64,000 nucleotides of DNA from UBA6623 sp965217195. GTDB taxonomy: Bacteria > Acidobacteriota > Terriglobia > Bryobacterales > UBA6623. The notes under the pieces were generated by a model that was not told the origin of the DNA, did not search any database, and worked only from the letters and a program-made list of their open reading frames with translations. Positions 17,290 to 26,361 of the stretch are shown in pieces. Made by a program: the position numbers and the translations under genes. Each line of letters begins with the position of its first letter. Position 1 is the first letter of the stretch. Location of the stretch: the NCBI GenBank assembly GCA_965217195.1, contig CBDCHL010000005.1, positions 1,550,001 through 1,614,000 of the forward strand. The letters are read 5' to 3'.

Positions 17290-18735
17290 ATGGTTACCAA
17301 ACGAAAACAGCATAGCTCCCCAAGGCCCGTCAAACAAGGCCGGGGCGCGAGGGCCTCGCGGCCCAATAAAATCGGGGCTTCCACGCCTTATCACTTCCGC
17401 GGCAAGAATCTGACTCCCTACGGCGGCTTGCTGCCCGTCGCCACCCTGCTCGAGAAACTCGACTTCCAAGCGCTGCTGGAAGAAACCATCACGACCAAAC
17501 GAATCACCCGAGCCATGAGCCCCTACCAGTTTGTGCTGGCCCTCGTGCTCGGCCTCTATGTCGGCTTTGCGCGGCTCAACCAACTCCGCTTCATCGCTCG
17601 CGATCCCATCCTGACCGGCATCTTAAAAGTGACACGGCTGCCGCCGCAGTCCACGCTGTGGCGCTTTCTGGCCTCGCTGCACCTCAACGTGGCCCAGCAG
17701 ATTCTTTCCATCCAGCGCCAGCTGCGAGAACGAGTCTGGGCCGCGGCCCACGTGAAATTGGAGACGGTGACGCTGGACACCGACACCACCGTGCACACGC
17801 TCTACGGCCGCCAGATGGGCGGGCGCAAGAGCTACAACCCCAAGAACAAGGGCAAGCGCAGCTACCAGCCGATACTGACCTTCCTGGCCGAGACGCGCGA
17901 GTACCTGATGGGCGGGTTGCGCGGCGGCGACCGGCCCACGGGCCAACAGATCGCCGCCCACCTGAAGAGCGCTTTCCGGGCTTTGCCGGCCGGCGTGAAG
18001 AAGATCTTGGCGCGGGCCGATGCCGGCTTTTATTGCTGGGAGGCGGTGGCGGCCTACGAGCAAGCGCGTTGTCAGTTCGTCATCGTGGCGCGCAAGACGC
18101 GGCGACTGGTCGAGCAGTTGCAGCAAGCCGAATGGAAGCCCTCGCCCCACAGCGACGCTGAAGCGGAGTGCGAATTCCTCTACCAGCCGGAGGGCTGGGC
18201 CCATGCTTGCCGCTTTGTCGCGCTGCGGTATGAGAAGGAGCCGGAAACCGACGAGGTCGAGCAATATCAGTTGTTCGCCACCAGCAGCTATACCTACCGC
18301 GTGTTTGTGACCAATCTCGCCGAGCCAATCGCGGCGGTGGTGTGGTTTTACAACCAGCGGGCCGGGGCCGAGAACCTCATCAAAGAAGCCAACAACGACG
18401 CCGGGCTGGCGGCCCATCCTTCGCGCCGCTTTGACATGAACCGCAATCACTTTCAGTTGGTCATGCTGGCCTACAACCTCAACTGCTGGCTGCTGCTGTT
18501 CCAACGCGAAGCCGACGCCACCCCGGAGAAGCTGCGGCACACCACCCTGGCGACGGCGCGGCTGCGCTTTCTGTTCCTGGCGGCCAAGATCTGGCGACAC
18601 GCCGGACGAACGGGCGTCAGCTACAGCGATCAGTACCAGGAGAAGGGCCTGTTTGAGCGGCTGATGCGACGGCTGCGGGCGATGGCGCCGCCGGGATCGA
18701 GCTTCGCGCCGGTGGTGGAGGGTGCGCTGAGTTGA
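17290..18735 (+). CDS. IS1380-family transposase
   Basis: A protein of 481 residues with a strong AAGGAGGT ribosome site eight bases before ATG 17290. It has the DDE (DDE_Tnp_1) layout of IS1380: a first aspartate in VTLDTDTTVHTLYG, the second in ILARADAGFYCWE, and the family signature WFYNQRAGAENLIKEANND (Y-x2-R-x3-E) with the catalytic glutamate. The GGRKSYNPKNKGKRSYQP stretch after the first aspartate is typical. The reading frame is complete, so the enzyme could be active. Codon use is close to that of its neighbours. Confidence 0.95.
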   Translation: MVTKRKQHSSPRPVKQGRGARASRPNKIGASTPYHFRGKNLTPYGGLLPVATLLEKLDFQALLEETITTKRITRAMSPYQFVLALVLGLYVGFARLNQLRFIARDPILTGILKVTRLPPQSTLWRFLASLHLNVAQQILSIQRQLRERVWAAAHVKLETVTLDTDTTVHTLYGRQMGGRKSYNPKNKGKRSYQPILTFLAETREYLMGGLRGGDRPTGQQIAAHLKSAFRALPAGVKKILARADAGFYCWEAVAAYEQARCQFVIVARKTRRLVEQLQQAEWKPSPHSDAEAECEFLYQPEGWAHACRFVALRYEKEPETDEVEQYQLFATSSYTYRVFVTNLAEPIAAVVWFYNQRAGAENLIKEANNDAGLAAHPSRRFDMNRNHFQLVMLAYNLNCWLLLFQREADATPEKLRHTTLATARLRFLFLAAKIWRHAGRTGVSYSDQYQEKGLFERLMRRLRAMAPPGSSFAPVVEGALS

Positions 18736-18934
18736 GGGGCGCTATGCATAAAATTTTATGCACTCGCCGCAACGTACTGGGAACACGCCGCTTGCCAGCT
18801 CGCTTTTGCCCGCCGGGATCGGGAGGCGGCTCAAACGGGGAGGGAAACCGCAGAAAAGACGACTTGCGACATTATTGAGTTGACACCACTGCCGCTACCG
18901 CCACAACTCCATCGCCGATGGCTACGCCGAATCT

Positions 18935-18948
18935 GTGCATAATTCAGG
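18935..18948 (-). repeat. IS1380 right inverted repeat
   Basis: GTGCATAATTCAGG, an exact reverse complement of the left end at 17141-17154. Confidence 0.85.
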
Positions 18949-18993
18949 TTTAACATAACCGGCTCCTCTCCCGAAAGTGTGGATCAGCATTCC

Positions 18994-19131
18994 TCAAGCA
19001 ACCAGAGCCTGGATACAGCAGTGACAGCCGGCGGCCGCGTAGTGCCCGACGGTGCGGAAGCCGAAGGTGCGATGACTGACCAGTCTGATCTTGTTGTTCA
19101 TGCCTGCAGGCGCACCATTGGATAAGCGCAG
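18994..19131 (-). pseudogene. ISL3-like transposase C-terminal fragment
   Basis: The minus strand reads LRLSNGAPAGMNNKIRLVSH then RTFGFRTVGHY, close to the conserved end of ISL3-family transposases, which reads 'SNG-x-EG-x-N-N-K-I-x-x-x-x-R-x-x-G-F-R'. The glutamate of the DDE triad would be the residue replaced by alanine in GAPAG, and the rest of the enzyme is missing. It is an old transposon scar directly beside the IS1380 element. Confidence 0.55.
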
Positions 19132-19476
19132 TTGGGTCCCTGACGGCACCCCGTCGAGATGCGAGCGCAGCGAAAAACTCGCCTTTTTCCTCGGCACACG
19201 CCTCGGTGGTTTGTCTCTCAAAGCCATTCGCCACCCAACAACCGGCCCCAAATGCGAGGGGATTCATTGACTGTGCCGGCCCAGCAGCGCGCTGGTCACA
19301 GCAACTCCCGGTCGTCCATGGTTCTGCTCCGATCCTTTAGCGGCGGCTCATTCGAGATCTTACCTTCCACGATCACGAGCAGCCGGCGCAATCAAGGGTC
19401 GCCTTGCGAAAACGCGAGCAGCCTCAGGGTGGGAGGCCGGTCCCATTGGTAGCTTCAGCCGAACACCTGCTGAAAC
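19132..19476. other. Gene-free stretch between ISL3 relic and the isomerase gene
   Basis: I see no credible gene. The left part may include further eroded transposon sequence; nothing in the right part is recognisable. Confidence 0.35.
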
Positions 19477-20319
19477 CTAAGGAAACGATCGCCGGAAGCC
19501 GTCTTCAAACGTCCCCGCCTCGGGACGGTGGACGCTCTCGAACGACACGACACCGTCGTAGCCGTCCCGGTTGAGAGCGTCGGCGAGGTCCTGATAATAC
19601 GGCATCATTTGACCGTCACCGAAACAGCATTGGTCCACGGTTGCCTTGGGGATGTCGACCCGCAGGTCTTTGATGTGAAGGTGGCCAAGGGCTCCTCCGC
19701 GCAGGGCTTCATAGCCGTCGGGATAAGCCGCTTCGTTGCAATAGAGGCTGTTGCCGGGGTCCCAGAGAATCTTCAGCCTGTCGCTGCCCATGTCGCCAAC
19801 CAGCTTGTGTCCAAGGTAGGCCGAGGTAATCATGGCGTTGTTACCGGTCTCGACGACTAGAGTTATCCGCTCGTCTTCCGCGAGCTCAACAGCCGGCGCG
19901 AGCAATTGCTTGAGCTTGTCCCAGGCGCCGGTCGAAACGACCCAACTCTCCGAACCGCCGGAACCGAACAAGATCATCTCCTTGCGGAAGCTCATGATGC
20001 GCACCAGACCGCAATCGAGCGCCTTGGCCGTATCGATACAGCGTTTCAGCGCGGCCATGTGTTTTGAATGGGCCGCGTCGCCGACCTCCGTTTGCCCAAC
20101 GACCAGGCCGCCGAAATTGTGGCGCGATACGCAACAGACCTCCATCTCGTACCGCCGGATCAAATCTTGGACCCGCCCGATTTCGGCGTCGTCGAGATCG
20201 CCGACTTCCTTGTCCCAGAGATATTGCAGCTCGGCGTGCCGCAGGCCGCGCTCTTTCATTACGTCGAGGGCGTGCTCGAACTTGCGGCTGATGCCGTCGG
20301 TGATGACTCCCAGTTTCAC
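19477..20319 (-). CDS. Sugar phosphate isomerase/epimerase-like (xylose-isomerase TIM barrel)
   Basis: A cytosolic protein of 280 residues with the AP-endonuclease-2 TIM-barrel pattern: MKLGVITDGISRKFEHALDV at the start, AELQYLWDKEVGDLDD for the first strands, a metal-binding glutamate region LVVETGNNAMITSAYLGHKL, the strand ILWDPGNSLYCNE, the GHLHIKDL metal histidine, and GVVSFESVHRPEAGT at the end. Such enzymes isomerise or epimerise ketoses or inositol derivatives; the substrate cannot be read. It is the third gene of an operon, 13 bases after a 3-hydroxyisobutyrate-dehydrogenase-like gene. Confidence 0.88.
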   Translation of the reverse strand: MKLGVITDGISRKFEHALDVMKERGLRHAELQYLWDKEVGDLDDAEIGRVQDLIRRYEMEVCCVSRHNFGGLVVGQTEVGDAAHSKHMAALKRCIDTAKALDCGLVRIMSFRKEMILFGSGGSESWVVSTGAWDKLKQLLAPAVELAEDERITLVVETGNNAMITSAYLGHKLVGDMGSDRLKILWDPGNSLYCNEAAYPDGYEALRGGALGHLHIKDLRVDIPKATVDQCCFGDGQMMPYYQDLADALNRDGYDGVVSFESVHRPEAGTFEDGFRRSFP

Positions 20320-20332
20320 GGTCGTTCGTCCC

Positions 20333-21223
20333 TTACCACTTCAGTTCGGTGCCGGCGATCTCTTCCAGCCACTTCACGACAGCCTGGTTGTCGCCATCCG
20401 GGAAACGCGAAATGCCGGCTTGAAACAACTCGTAGGCGGCGCTCGTGGTAAACATCGCCGCGCCCGCTTCGCGGGCCACGCTCATCGAGATGCCGAGATC
20501 TTTGTACATCGTCCCGATGTGGCTGCCCGTGCTATCGAACTTGCGATCGAGGATAAGCCGTGCGCAATTTTCAAAAAGCGGGCTGCCGACTGCACTGGAC
20601 TGAAAAACCTTGAACAGCGTCTCGCCTTTGACGCCGGCTTTGTGTCCCATCACGAGCGACTCGAAGGTCGCGGCGAAAGTACAACCGATCATCGCCTGCA
20701 ACGCCGCTTTCACGGTTTGCCCTTGTCCGATCTCTTCGCCGACGTGGAAGACGACTTTCGAGACGGCTTCAAGCAAGTCGCGATTGTGCTCGAGAACCGC
20801 GGTTTTAGCGGCGGTCATCAATGTGAGCGCCCCGCTATCGGCGCCCGATTTGCCGCCGCTGACCGGTGAGTCGATCAGATGAACGCCTTTCTCCGCAAGC
20901 GGTGCCTCGAGGGCACGGACTTCGGCGGGGAGGATGGTGCCTGAAACGATCACGGTGTTGCCGGCTTCCAAGCCGTTCAGCACACCATTCTCCCCGAGGA
21001 CCACATCATGGACCTGCGAACCGTTGAGCACCATGACGAATACAGCGTCACAAGCGGCTCCCAATTCAGCGCAGTTTGCGGCTCTTTGTCCGCCGGATTG
21101 TTCGAGCAAGTCGAGTCGCTCTTCGCGCAGATCGAATCCGACCGTGGGGAAGCCCGCGGCAAAGAGGTTCCGAGCCAGCCCGATTCCCATGTTGCCAAGG
21201 CCGATGACTCCGACGGTTTTCAT
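20333..21223 (-). CDS. NAD(P)-dependent oxidoreductase, 3-hydroxyisobutyrate dehydrogenase family
   Basis: A protein of 296 residues. The Rossmann motif is VIGLGNMGIGLARNL at residues 5-19, and the substrate loop is DSPVSGGKSGADSGALTLM. The lysine of the active site is likely in GQGQTVKAALQAMIG. The family includes tartronate-semialdehyde reductase and 3-hydroxyisobutyrate dehydrogenase, so a beta-hydroxyacid substrate is expected. The gene sits between an opine-dehydrogenase-like gene and an isomerase-like gene, which suggests a sugar-acid or opine-like pathway; the substrate is not known. Confidence 0.9.
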   Translation of the reverse strand: MKTVGVIGLGNMGIGLARNLFAAGFPTVGFDLREERLDLLEQSGGQRAANCAELGAACDAVFVMVLNGSQVHDVVLGENGVLNGLEAGNTVIVSGTILPAEVRALEAPLAEKGVHLIDSPVSGGKSGADSGALTLMTAAKTAVLEHNRDLLEAVSKVVFHVGEEIGQGQTVKAALQAMIGCTFAATFESLVMGHKAGVKGETLFKVFQSSAVGSPLFENCARLILDRKFDSTGSHIGTMYKDLGISMSVAREAGAAMFTTSAAYELFQAGISRFPDGDNQAVVKWLEEIAGTELKW

Positions 21224-21353
21224 AACGTGTGTCTACTCCCGGCTGTTAGCGACCCGTGCCGAAACAAGGTCTGGGCATAACGCAGGGGTTCGGTTGAAAG
21301 AAAAGGCCGCGGGTTTCTTCGAACCCAGCGCTACGCAATCCGCGATTCTCGGG

Positions 21354-22439
21354 TTAGGCGACGTAATTGAGCAGGGTGTCCTTGTTCATCCCGTCGATGC
21401 CGAGATGTTGCGGGGTACGGGCGGCTTCCCAGAAATCCCGGCCCAATGTCGCCGACGCTATATCGACAAGTGCCCGCATCGTGGGGCAATCGACGCCGAG
21501 TTGCTCGCCCAGTCTTGACCAAGCGGCGAGTCCGTAGGGGACGTCCTCGGTCAGCCAGCGGGTATTGAGAGCGCCCGGCGCTCGCAACTGGGTCAACATA
21601 CGGCTGCCGTTGATCGTTGACCACAGATCGCCCTTGGGGCCGAAGCCCGCTTCGTGGAACGCTTCGTCGACCGGGGAGAGTTCGATGTCGAGCGCGGCGG
21701 CGATCGCCAGTCGCTCGCGGTCCACGGCGTAGATGAGGCGGCAGACGCCGGGGGTGACGCCTTCGTCATAGAAATAGAAGTCGCCGCGCGAATACTCGAC
21801 GCGGCCTGCATTCAAAAGCACGCCCGCCGGGTGAACGACCGGATTCATGGCGGCTAGTCCACAGGCGAAGACGTTGGAATAGAGCTGGACCCCGGGGAAC
21901 CAACGCTCGACCAGGCCGCGAACGCGCTCTCCCTCGCTGCCCGGCACGACACCCAAGCCCATTCCTCGGGCGACGCCCCAAATGTGCGCGGAGGTCGGAG
22001 ACATCTTGCGGCAAACGTAGGGGGCTGTGTCGGTTTCGGCTACGATTACGCCCTCCGCCGCGCCCTTTTCTTTAAGGACTCGGGCGAACTCCAGACTGCC
22101 GAGCGTTCCCGGCATCAGGACGACGACTTGGCCGCCGCGGAGATGCGGTGCGCAAGCCTCTGCAAAAGCCCGATGCCCGTAGGCAGGAATGATCAGCAGG
22201 ACCAATTCGCTATCAGCAAGGCCTTCGGCAAAGTCCGTGGTGACGCGGTTCACGACAGCTGTCCCGCGGCCGCCGACCCCGGCGAGTGAGATTTCGCGTG
22301 ACTCTCGAATCGGCTCGACCATCTCGGAGAACTCCGGTAGTTCGCAAAGGGTTACCGAGGCTCCCTCAAGGCTGAGATTCGCGGCCGCCGCAAAAGCCGT
22401 GTTGCCACCCCCGAGAATAGTAATTTCCTTCGTTCCCAT
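21354..22439 (-). CDS. NAD/NADP octopine/nopaline dehydrogenase family protein
   Basis: A protein of 361 residues. ATG 22439 is chosen because GAGGGAAG lies a few bases ahead and the Rossmann start (ITILGGGNTAFAAAANLSLEG) follows immediately; a longer frame starts at 22475 but lacks features. Marks of the opine dehydrogenase domain include LLIIPAYGHRAFAEACAPHL, VVLMPGTLGSLEFARVL, MNPVVHPAGVLLNAGRVEY with its likely catalytic histidine, and the end NTRWLTEDVPYGLAAWS. The family joins amino acids and keto acids, or oxidises such conjugates. It is the first gene of a three-gene unit with a dehydrogenase and an isomerase. Confidence 0.88.
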   Translation of the reverse strand: MGTKEITILGGGNTAFAAAANLSLEGASVTLCELPEFSEMVEPIRESREISLAGVGGRGTAVVNRVTTDFAEGLADSELVLLIIPAYGHRAFAEACAPHLRGGQVVVLMPGTLGSLEFARVLKEKGAAEGVIVAETDTAPYVCRKMSPTSAHIWGVARGMGLGVVPGSEGERVRGLVERWFPGVQLYSNVFACGLAAMNPVVHPAGVLLNAGRVEYSRGDFYFYDEGVTPGVCRLIYAVDRERLAIAAALDIELSPVDEAFHEAGFGPKGDLWSTINGSRMLTQLRAPGALNTRWLTEDVPYGLAAWSRLGEQLGVDCPTMRALVDIASATLGRDFWEAARTPQHLGIDGMNKDTLLNYVA

Positions 22440-22737
22440 GGACTTCCCTCGCCCTAGCCTAGCAACCCGCGCCACAGGGTTCGCTCGTGACGGGTGCTCG
22501 GAAACAGCGTGGAGTTCGAGCAGGCCGGTCGAGGGCGCTGAGGTATTGTTTAGCAGCCGACGCGTAGGCTATACTCGCCGTGCGCAGCCGGCCAATCAGC
22601 ATTCGGACATCGCGACGGGACAACGCCGGTGAACCGTCAGTAAAATAGGACCGGTTTCGGCGTAGCTCCCGACCCCAATAGGGGCGATTTCCCGATTTAT
22701 CGGGTATCTGAAAGGGCGATGCGGCTCGGAGGGCGAA
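22440..22737. other. Divergent intergenic region with likely promoters
   Basis: The region separates two divergent genes and should carry promoters for both the opine-type operon and the small Cys-rich protein gene. I found no strong consensus boxes, no riboswitch pattern and no open frame worth calling. Confidence 0.35.
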
Positions 22738-23070
22738 ATGGAGAAGATGAGTCGGAATATCGTCTCAGGTGTTATCGTCACCGTACTCAGCACCTTGATC
22801 TTGGCCTACTGCTTCGGCATCGGAGGTCCGTCGGATTCCGGGCCCTCGCTGGACGATTTGGACTTGGATGACTTCGTGCCCGACCCCGAGGACTTCGAAC
22901 CCGACCCTGTACCCGAGCCGCGCACGGACGAGTTCCAACCAAGCGCCCCGCTGGTCGGGAGCCATTGTTGCGATGTATTCGGCAATTCACGATGCGCGCT
23001 GCCCCAGCCGGTGCTTCTGGGCTCCTCGTGTTTTTGCATCGGGCAGGGCTCCGGCGTAGTGTGCCGCTAG
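22738..23070 (+). CDS. Small membrane-anchored Cys-rich protein
   Basis: A protein of 110 residues, family not recognised. GGAGGG precedes ATG 22738. Residues 7-27 form one membrane helix (IVSGVIVTVLSTLILAYCFG). An acidic, proline-rich linker follows (DDLDLDDFVPDPEDFEPDP). The last 40 residues hold seven cysteines (SHCCDVFGNSRCALP, then GSSCFCIGQGSGVVC), a spacing that suggests a small disulfide-bonded extracellular domain resembling the 'CC-x-G-x-C-x-GS-x-CxC-G-x-G-x-C' pattern in small secreted proteins of soil bacteria. It is clearly genuine by its composition but its job is unknown. Confidence 0.7.
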   Translation: MEKMSRNIVSGVIVTVLSTLILAYCFGIGGPSDSGPSLDDLDLDDFVPDPEDFEPDPVPEPRTDEFQPSAPLVGSHCCDVFGNSRCALPQPVLLGSSCFCIGQGSGVVCR

Positions 23071-23082
23071 TCGAAAGTGCCC

Positions 23083-24639
23083 TCAAGGCCGAATCGCCAC
23101 GCTTGCGGTGTCGCTACGGCCGTTCGGCATGGCTAGGGTCAACGGGACGGCGTCGCCGGTCGGCGCGCCTTCAGGCACCTTCACGTTGATTTGGTACAGC
23201 CCCGCATTGCCCGGCGCCAAGCCCGAGAAAGTCACCCTGCCGGGGACCTCATCGAAAGTCACAACCGGTTCGTGGACCGTTTCAAACAAGGGCGGCACGC
23301 CGGGCGGCAGCTCGCCGGTGGGCAGGACCGCGCCGTCGGGGTCGCCGCCGACGGTGGCGCGGCCAAGCCCGGTTACAAAAACCGAGAGGGTGTCCCCGGC
23401 TTGGACGGGTTCCGCGCAAAAGGCGAGCGGGTTGACGCCGGCTGCAGTACAGTTGATCGGCAAGCCGATAGCTTCGGCCGCGTCTTGAGGTAAGGCGAAC
23501 CATTTCGTATTTCCGAGCGTGGCCGCGGCAAAAACGCGCTCCAGGTCCGCGGGGTGATGGACGCGAAAGATACCCGGGTCGGCCTCCGTCATCTCCAGCG
23601 TGAACGACAAACTCTCTTCCACTTCGTTCGTCACCCGCACTTCGATCTCGCCCATTTCCGGCAGTTCAGTCGGCGCAAGAAGGTTGATCTGCCGCCGCGT
23701 CGGGTCCACCGCAAACAACGGGGCCGGCAAGTTGTTGAAGGTAACCGAGACGCCGTTGAATTCCATGTCGGGGAAGATGTCCAACAGTTCCCGTTCTTCA
23801 CCGATGTTCATAGCGAAAAGGCTCATGATCGAGCCGGGCGCGACCAGGGCGTCAGGGGCGAAGGTCGCGGCGTTGACGACCGCGCATACGCCGGGCACTT
23901 CGTCACCCGAAACAGGCAGAATAACCTCATTGCTCGTCTGCCCCCCGATCGAAAGCGAAAAGCTGTGATTTTTTCTAGAGCCCCCTGGTGCGCTTTCGGG
24001 CACGATGAAATTCACCCGGTAAAACCCTGGGCTTTGGTGATCGAGGCTCGCCGAGAGAACCTCCGGCGTGAAACAGCCAAGGCGAAGAGTCGGCGTTTCG
24101 ACGGTTTCGGCTGGGGGAGCGGCCGGACCCGGGTAACCGGTGGCCACGGGAGGGTCCGTCGGCCCCAAGCCGATCGCAAAGACCGTGACGGCAGCCCCCG
24201 GGGCTACTGGAACTTCCGGATCAGTCAGCGGGTCAACCCTATGTGGGGCGCGAAGTAGCCCGGGTGCGTGAGTATCCAATGTAACCGGGAAGGGGTCCGA
24301 TCGTATCCCTTGAGACTCGACCACGACCGTGGTTTCGCCCGGCTCGGCCTCAACCGGAATCACGATATTAATCGACCCGGGAGTAACTTGGAACACTGCC
24401 GCCTCATCCTCCCCCACCCAAACCCTCACCCCGCATAACTCTTTCGGGAACGGCACGCCCGCGGCGGAGCACGACTCAAGTTGGAAAAACAGCCCAATGA
24501 TTAACGCGTGGCTTCCTGGAGCAATCCCCAGCTCGTGCGAGAGAAAACTAAACACGCCTTTGATCAACGGATCGATCTTTGGCTCTTGCGCAAATGCGCC
24601 CGCTGCCACGAACGTCACATTCACGACGAGAGTTGCCAA
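23083..24639 (-). CDS. Secreted Solibacter-C-terminal-domain protein
   Basis: A secreted protein of about 518 residues, converging tail-to-tail with the Cys-rich gene. The start is uncertain: the only recognisable codon before the signal (ATLVVNVTFVAAGAFAQ) is TTG 24639, and the frame is closed by TAA 14 codons further upstream. Two TIGR03437-type units are visible: VVNAATFAPDALVAPGSIMS followed by FNNLPAPLFAVDPTRRQINL, and later LSVFVTGLGRATVGGDPDGA with GLYQINVKVPEGAPTGDAVP. This domain is a signature of Acidobacteriota surface proteins. No enzymatic part is present, so it may serve in adhesion or surface assembly; that is inference. Confidence 0.85.
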   Translation of the reverse strand: MATLVVNVTFVAAGAFAQEPKIDPLIKGVFSFLSHELGIAPGSHALIIGLFFQLESCSAAGVPFPKELCGVRVWVGEDEAAVFQVTPGSINIVIPVEAEPGETTVVVESQGIRSDPFPVTLDTHAPGLLRAPHRVDPLTDPEVPVAPGAAVTVFAIGLGPTDPPVATGYPGPAAPPAETVETPTLRLGCFTPEVLSASLDHQSPGFYRVNFIVPESAPGGSRKNHSFSLSIGGQTSNEVILPVSGDEVPGVCAVVNAATFAPDALVAPGSIMSLFAMNIGEERELLDIFPDMEFNGVSVTFNNLPAPLFAVDPTRRQINLLAPTELPEMGEIEVRVTNEVEESLSFTLEMTEADPGIFRVHHPADLERVFAAATLGNTKWFALPQDAAEAIGLPINCTAAGVNPLAFCAEPVQAGDTLSVFVTGLGRATVGGDPDGAVLPTGELPPGVPPLFETVHEPVVTFDEVPGRVTFSGLAPGNAGLYQINVKVPEGAPTGDAVPLTLAMPNGRSDTASVAIRP

Positions 24640-24791
24640 TTTTTGTTTGATGGTTGTCAGGGATACTATCGTTTATCCCGCCGGCCAGCGGTCGGTTACG
24701 CCTCCGACGACGCGAAAATCGATCCATCTCCCCGTCCACGAGTGTAAATACTTTGCGCCGCGATCGGAATCAGTTCTATACTCAGGCCGTG

Positions 24792-26144
24792 ATGAAAGCA
24801 ACAACGCCGACCCCGGCCCAACCCACGCGCCGCAAGTTCCTGGCATCCTCGGCCGCCCTCGCCTTCCCCGCCATCGTCCCCAGCTCGGTGCTCGGCAAAG
24901 ACGCCCCGAGCAACAAGATGACGATTGGGTTCATCGGCACCGGCAATAACGGAACGGGCTGGATCAAGCGGTTCCTCGAGGACGAGCGAGTGCGCATCGT
25001 CTCCGTCTGCGATGTCAACCGCGAAGGCCCGGGCTATTGGGAGGGGGCGGTGCGAGGCCGCGAGCCCGCCCGGCGGCTGGTCGACGGGCACTACGGCGGG
25101 AAAGGCTGCGCCGCCCACGAGGACTTCCGCGAGCTGCTCGCCGCGAAAGACCTGGATGCCGTCTACATCGGAACGCCCGACCATTGGCACGCCTACATCG
25201 CGATCGCGTCGGCGCGGGCCGGCAAACATATCTATTGCCAGAAGCCCCTGGCGCTCACCGTCACCGAGGGACGCCGCATCGTCACCGAAGTCGAACGCGC
25301 GGGCATTGTGTGGCAGACCGGCAGCCAGCAGCGCTCCGCGCCTGAATACCGCCGCGTCTGCGAGCTGGTACGAAACGGCCGTATCGGCAAGCTGCACACG
25401 ATCCGCTGCGTATTGCCCGGCGGCAGGCCCGACTACGGCGGCACCGCTCACCTCACCGAACCCGCGCCGGTTCCCGACGGCTTCAACTTCGACATGTGGC
25501 TCGGGCCCGCGCCCGAGGCGGCCTACGCTCCGGCCCGTGTCGGTGTCAATTTCAGATGGGTATTGGACTACTCCGGCGGGCAAGTCACCGATTGGGGGGC
25601 CCATGAGTTCGACATTGCTCAATGGGCCATGGGCATGGATCACAGCGGCCCCGTCGCGATCAAACGGCCCAAAGCCAAGTTCTCCGACCACCCGATTTAC
25701 GACACCGCAACCGAGTTTTCCTTTGAGTGTCGCTACGAAAACGGCGTGCGCGTCATCGTCTCCTATGAACCGATGTGGGGCATGGAGTTTCCGCCCTGTC
25801 AGGGAGTGACTTTCGGGGGAGACGACGGTTGGCTCACCGTCACCCGCGGTCTCCACACGGCAAGCTCGAAAGAGATCTACAACTCCGAAATCGGCGAAAA
25901 AGAAGTCCGCCTCTACCACAGCGAAAACCACGTCACGAACTTCGTCGACTGCGTCTTTTCAGGAGCGAAAACCATTGTCTCGGCCGAGACCGGCCATCGT
26001 TCGGTGACCCTCGCTCACCTGGGCAACATCGCCCTACAAACCGGGCGCGAGCTGCGCTGGGACCCCAAGACCGAACAAATCCTCGACGACCCGGGCGCCT
26101 CCGACATGCTTAGCCGCGAGTACCGCAAGCCTTGGGTGCTGTAG
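24792..26144 (+). CDS. Tat-exported Gfo/Idh/MocA family oxidoreductase
   Basis: A protein of 450 residues. A twin-arginine signal (TRRKFLASSAALAFPAIVPS) opens it, then the NAD(P) fold MTIGFIGTGNNGTGWIKRF, VYIGTPDHWHAYIAIASARA and the catalytic YCQKPLALT (the family's E-K-P lysine). The C-terminal part carries GQVTDWGAHEFDIAQWAMG, the usual form in Planctomycetes and Acidobacteriota. Such enzymes work on sugars or sugar derivatives; an exported form would need a cofactor in the periplasm, like glucose-fructose oxidoreductase. Substrate unknown. The start could also be GTG 24789. Confidence 0.92.
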   Translation: MKATTPTPAQPTRRKFLASSAALAFPAIVPSSVLGKDAPSNKMTIGFIGTGNNGTGWIKRFLEDERVRIVSVCDVNREGPGYWEGAVRGREPARRLVDGHYGGKGCAAHEDFRELLAAKDLDAVYIGTPDHWHAYIAIASARAGKHIYCQKPLALTVTEGRRIVTEVERAGIVWQTGSQQRSAPEYRRVCELVRNGRIGKLHTIRCVLPGGRPDYGGTAHLTEPAPVPDGFNFDMWLGPAPEAAYAPARVGVNFRWVLDYSGGQVTDWGAHEFDIAQWAMGMDHSGPVAIKRPKAKFSDHPIYDTATEFSFECRYENGVRVIVSYEPMWGMEFPPCQGVTFGGDDGWLTVTRGLHTASSKEIYNSEIGEKEVRLYHSENHVTNFVDCVFSGAKTIVSAETGHRSVTLAHLGNIALQTGRELRWDPKTEQILDDPGASDMLSREYRKPWVL

Positions 26145-26361
26145 ACCCACCAGGTGCTGTTCCCTCGAAGCATAGTGCCCCGTCCGAGGATGGATCACGT
26201 CTCCTATTGGTGGGATTCTCGTGACGGGTGGAGGTGGGAAACGAACCCCGACAAATGACGAGACTTACCCAGTGTCAACGCTGTTGCAAAACTGCGCCGG
26301 GCGCTCGCAATACTCCAACCGTCACCGCGAGAGCCGCTCGAATCCGCTCAGGCCGGCTCGA
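26145..26361. other. Convergent gap after the Gfo/Idh gene
   Basis: This short gap lies between two convergent genes. I see no gene. A GGCCGGCT motif repeated around 26352-26375 could form a weak stem but is not a clear terminator. Confidence 0.3.

Larger units (their letters stand above)
17141..18949 (+). mobile_element. IS1380-family insertion sequence
   Basis: The element is bounded by matching inverted ends CCTGAATTATGCAC, left at 17141-17154 and right at 18935-18948, and contains one transposase gene. At about 1.8 kb it is within the range of the family. TTAA occurs directly left (17137-17140) and, after one extra T, on the right (18950-18953), consistent with the four-base target duplication of IS1380, though the spare base leaves the exact end uncertain. 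Everything needed for transposition seems intact. Confidence 0.9.
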
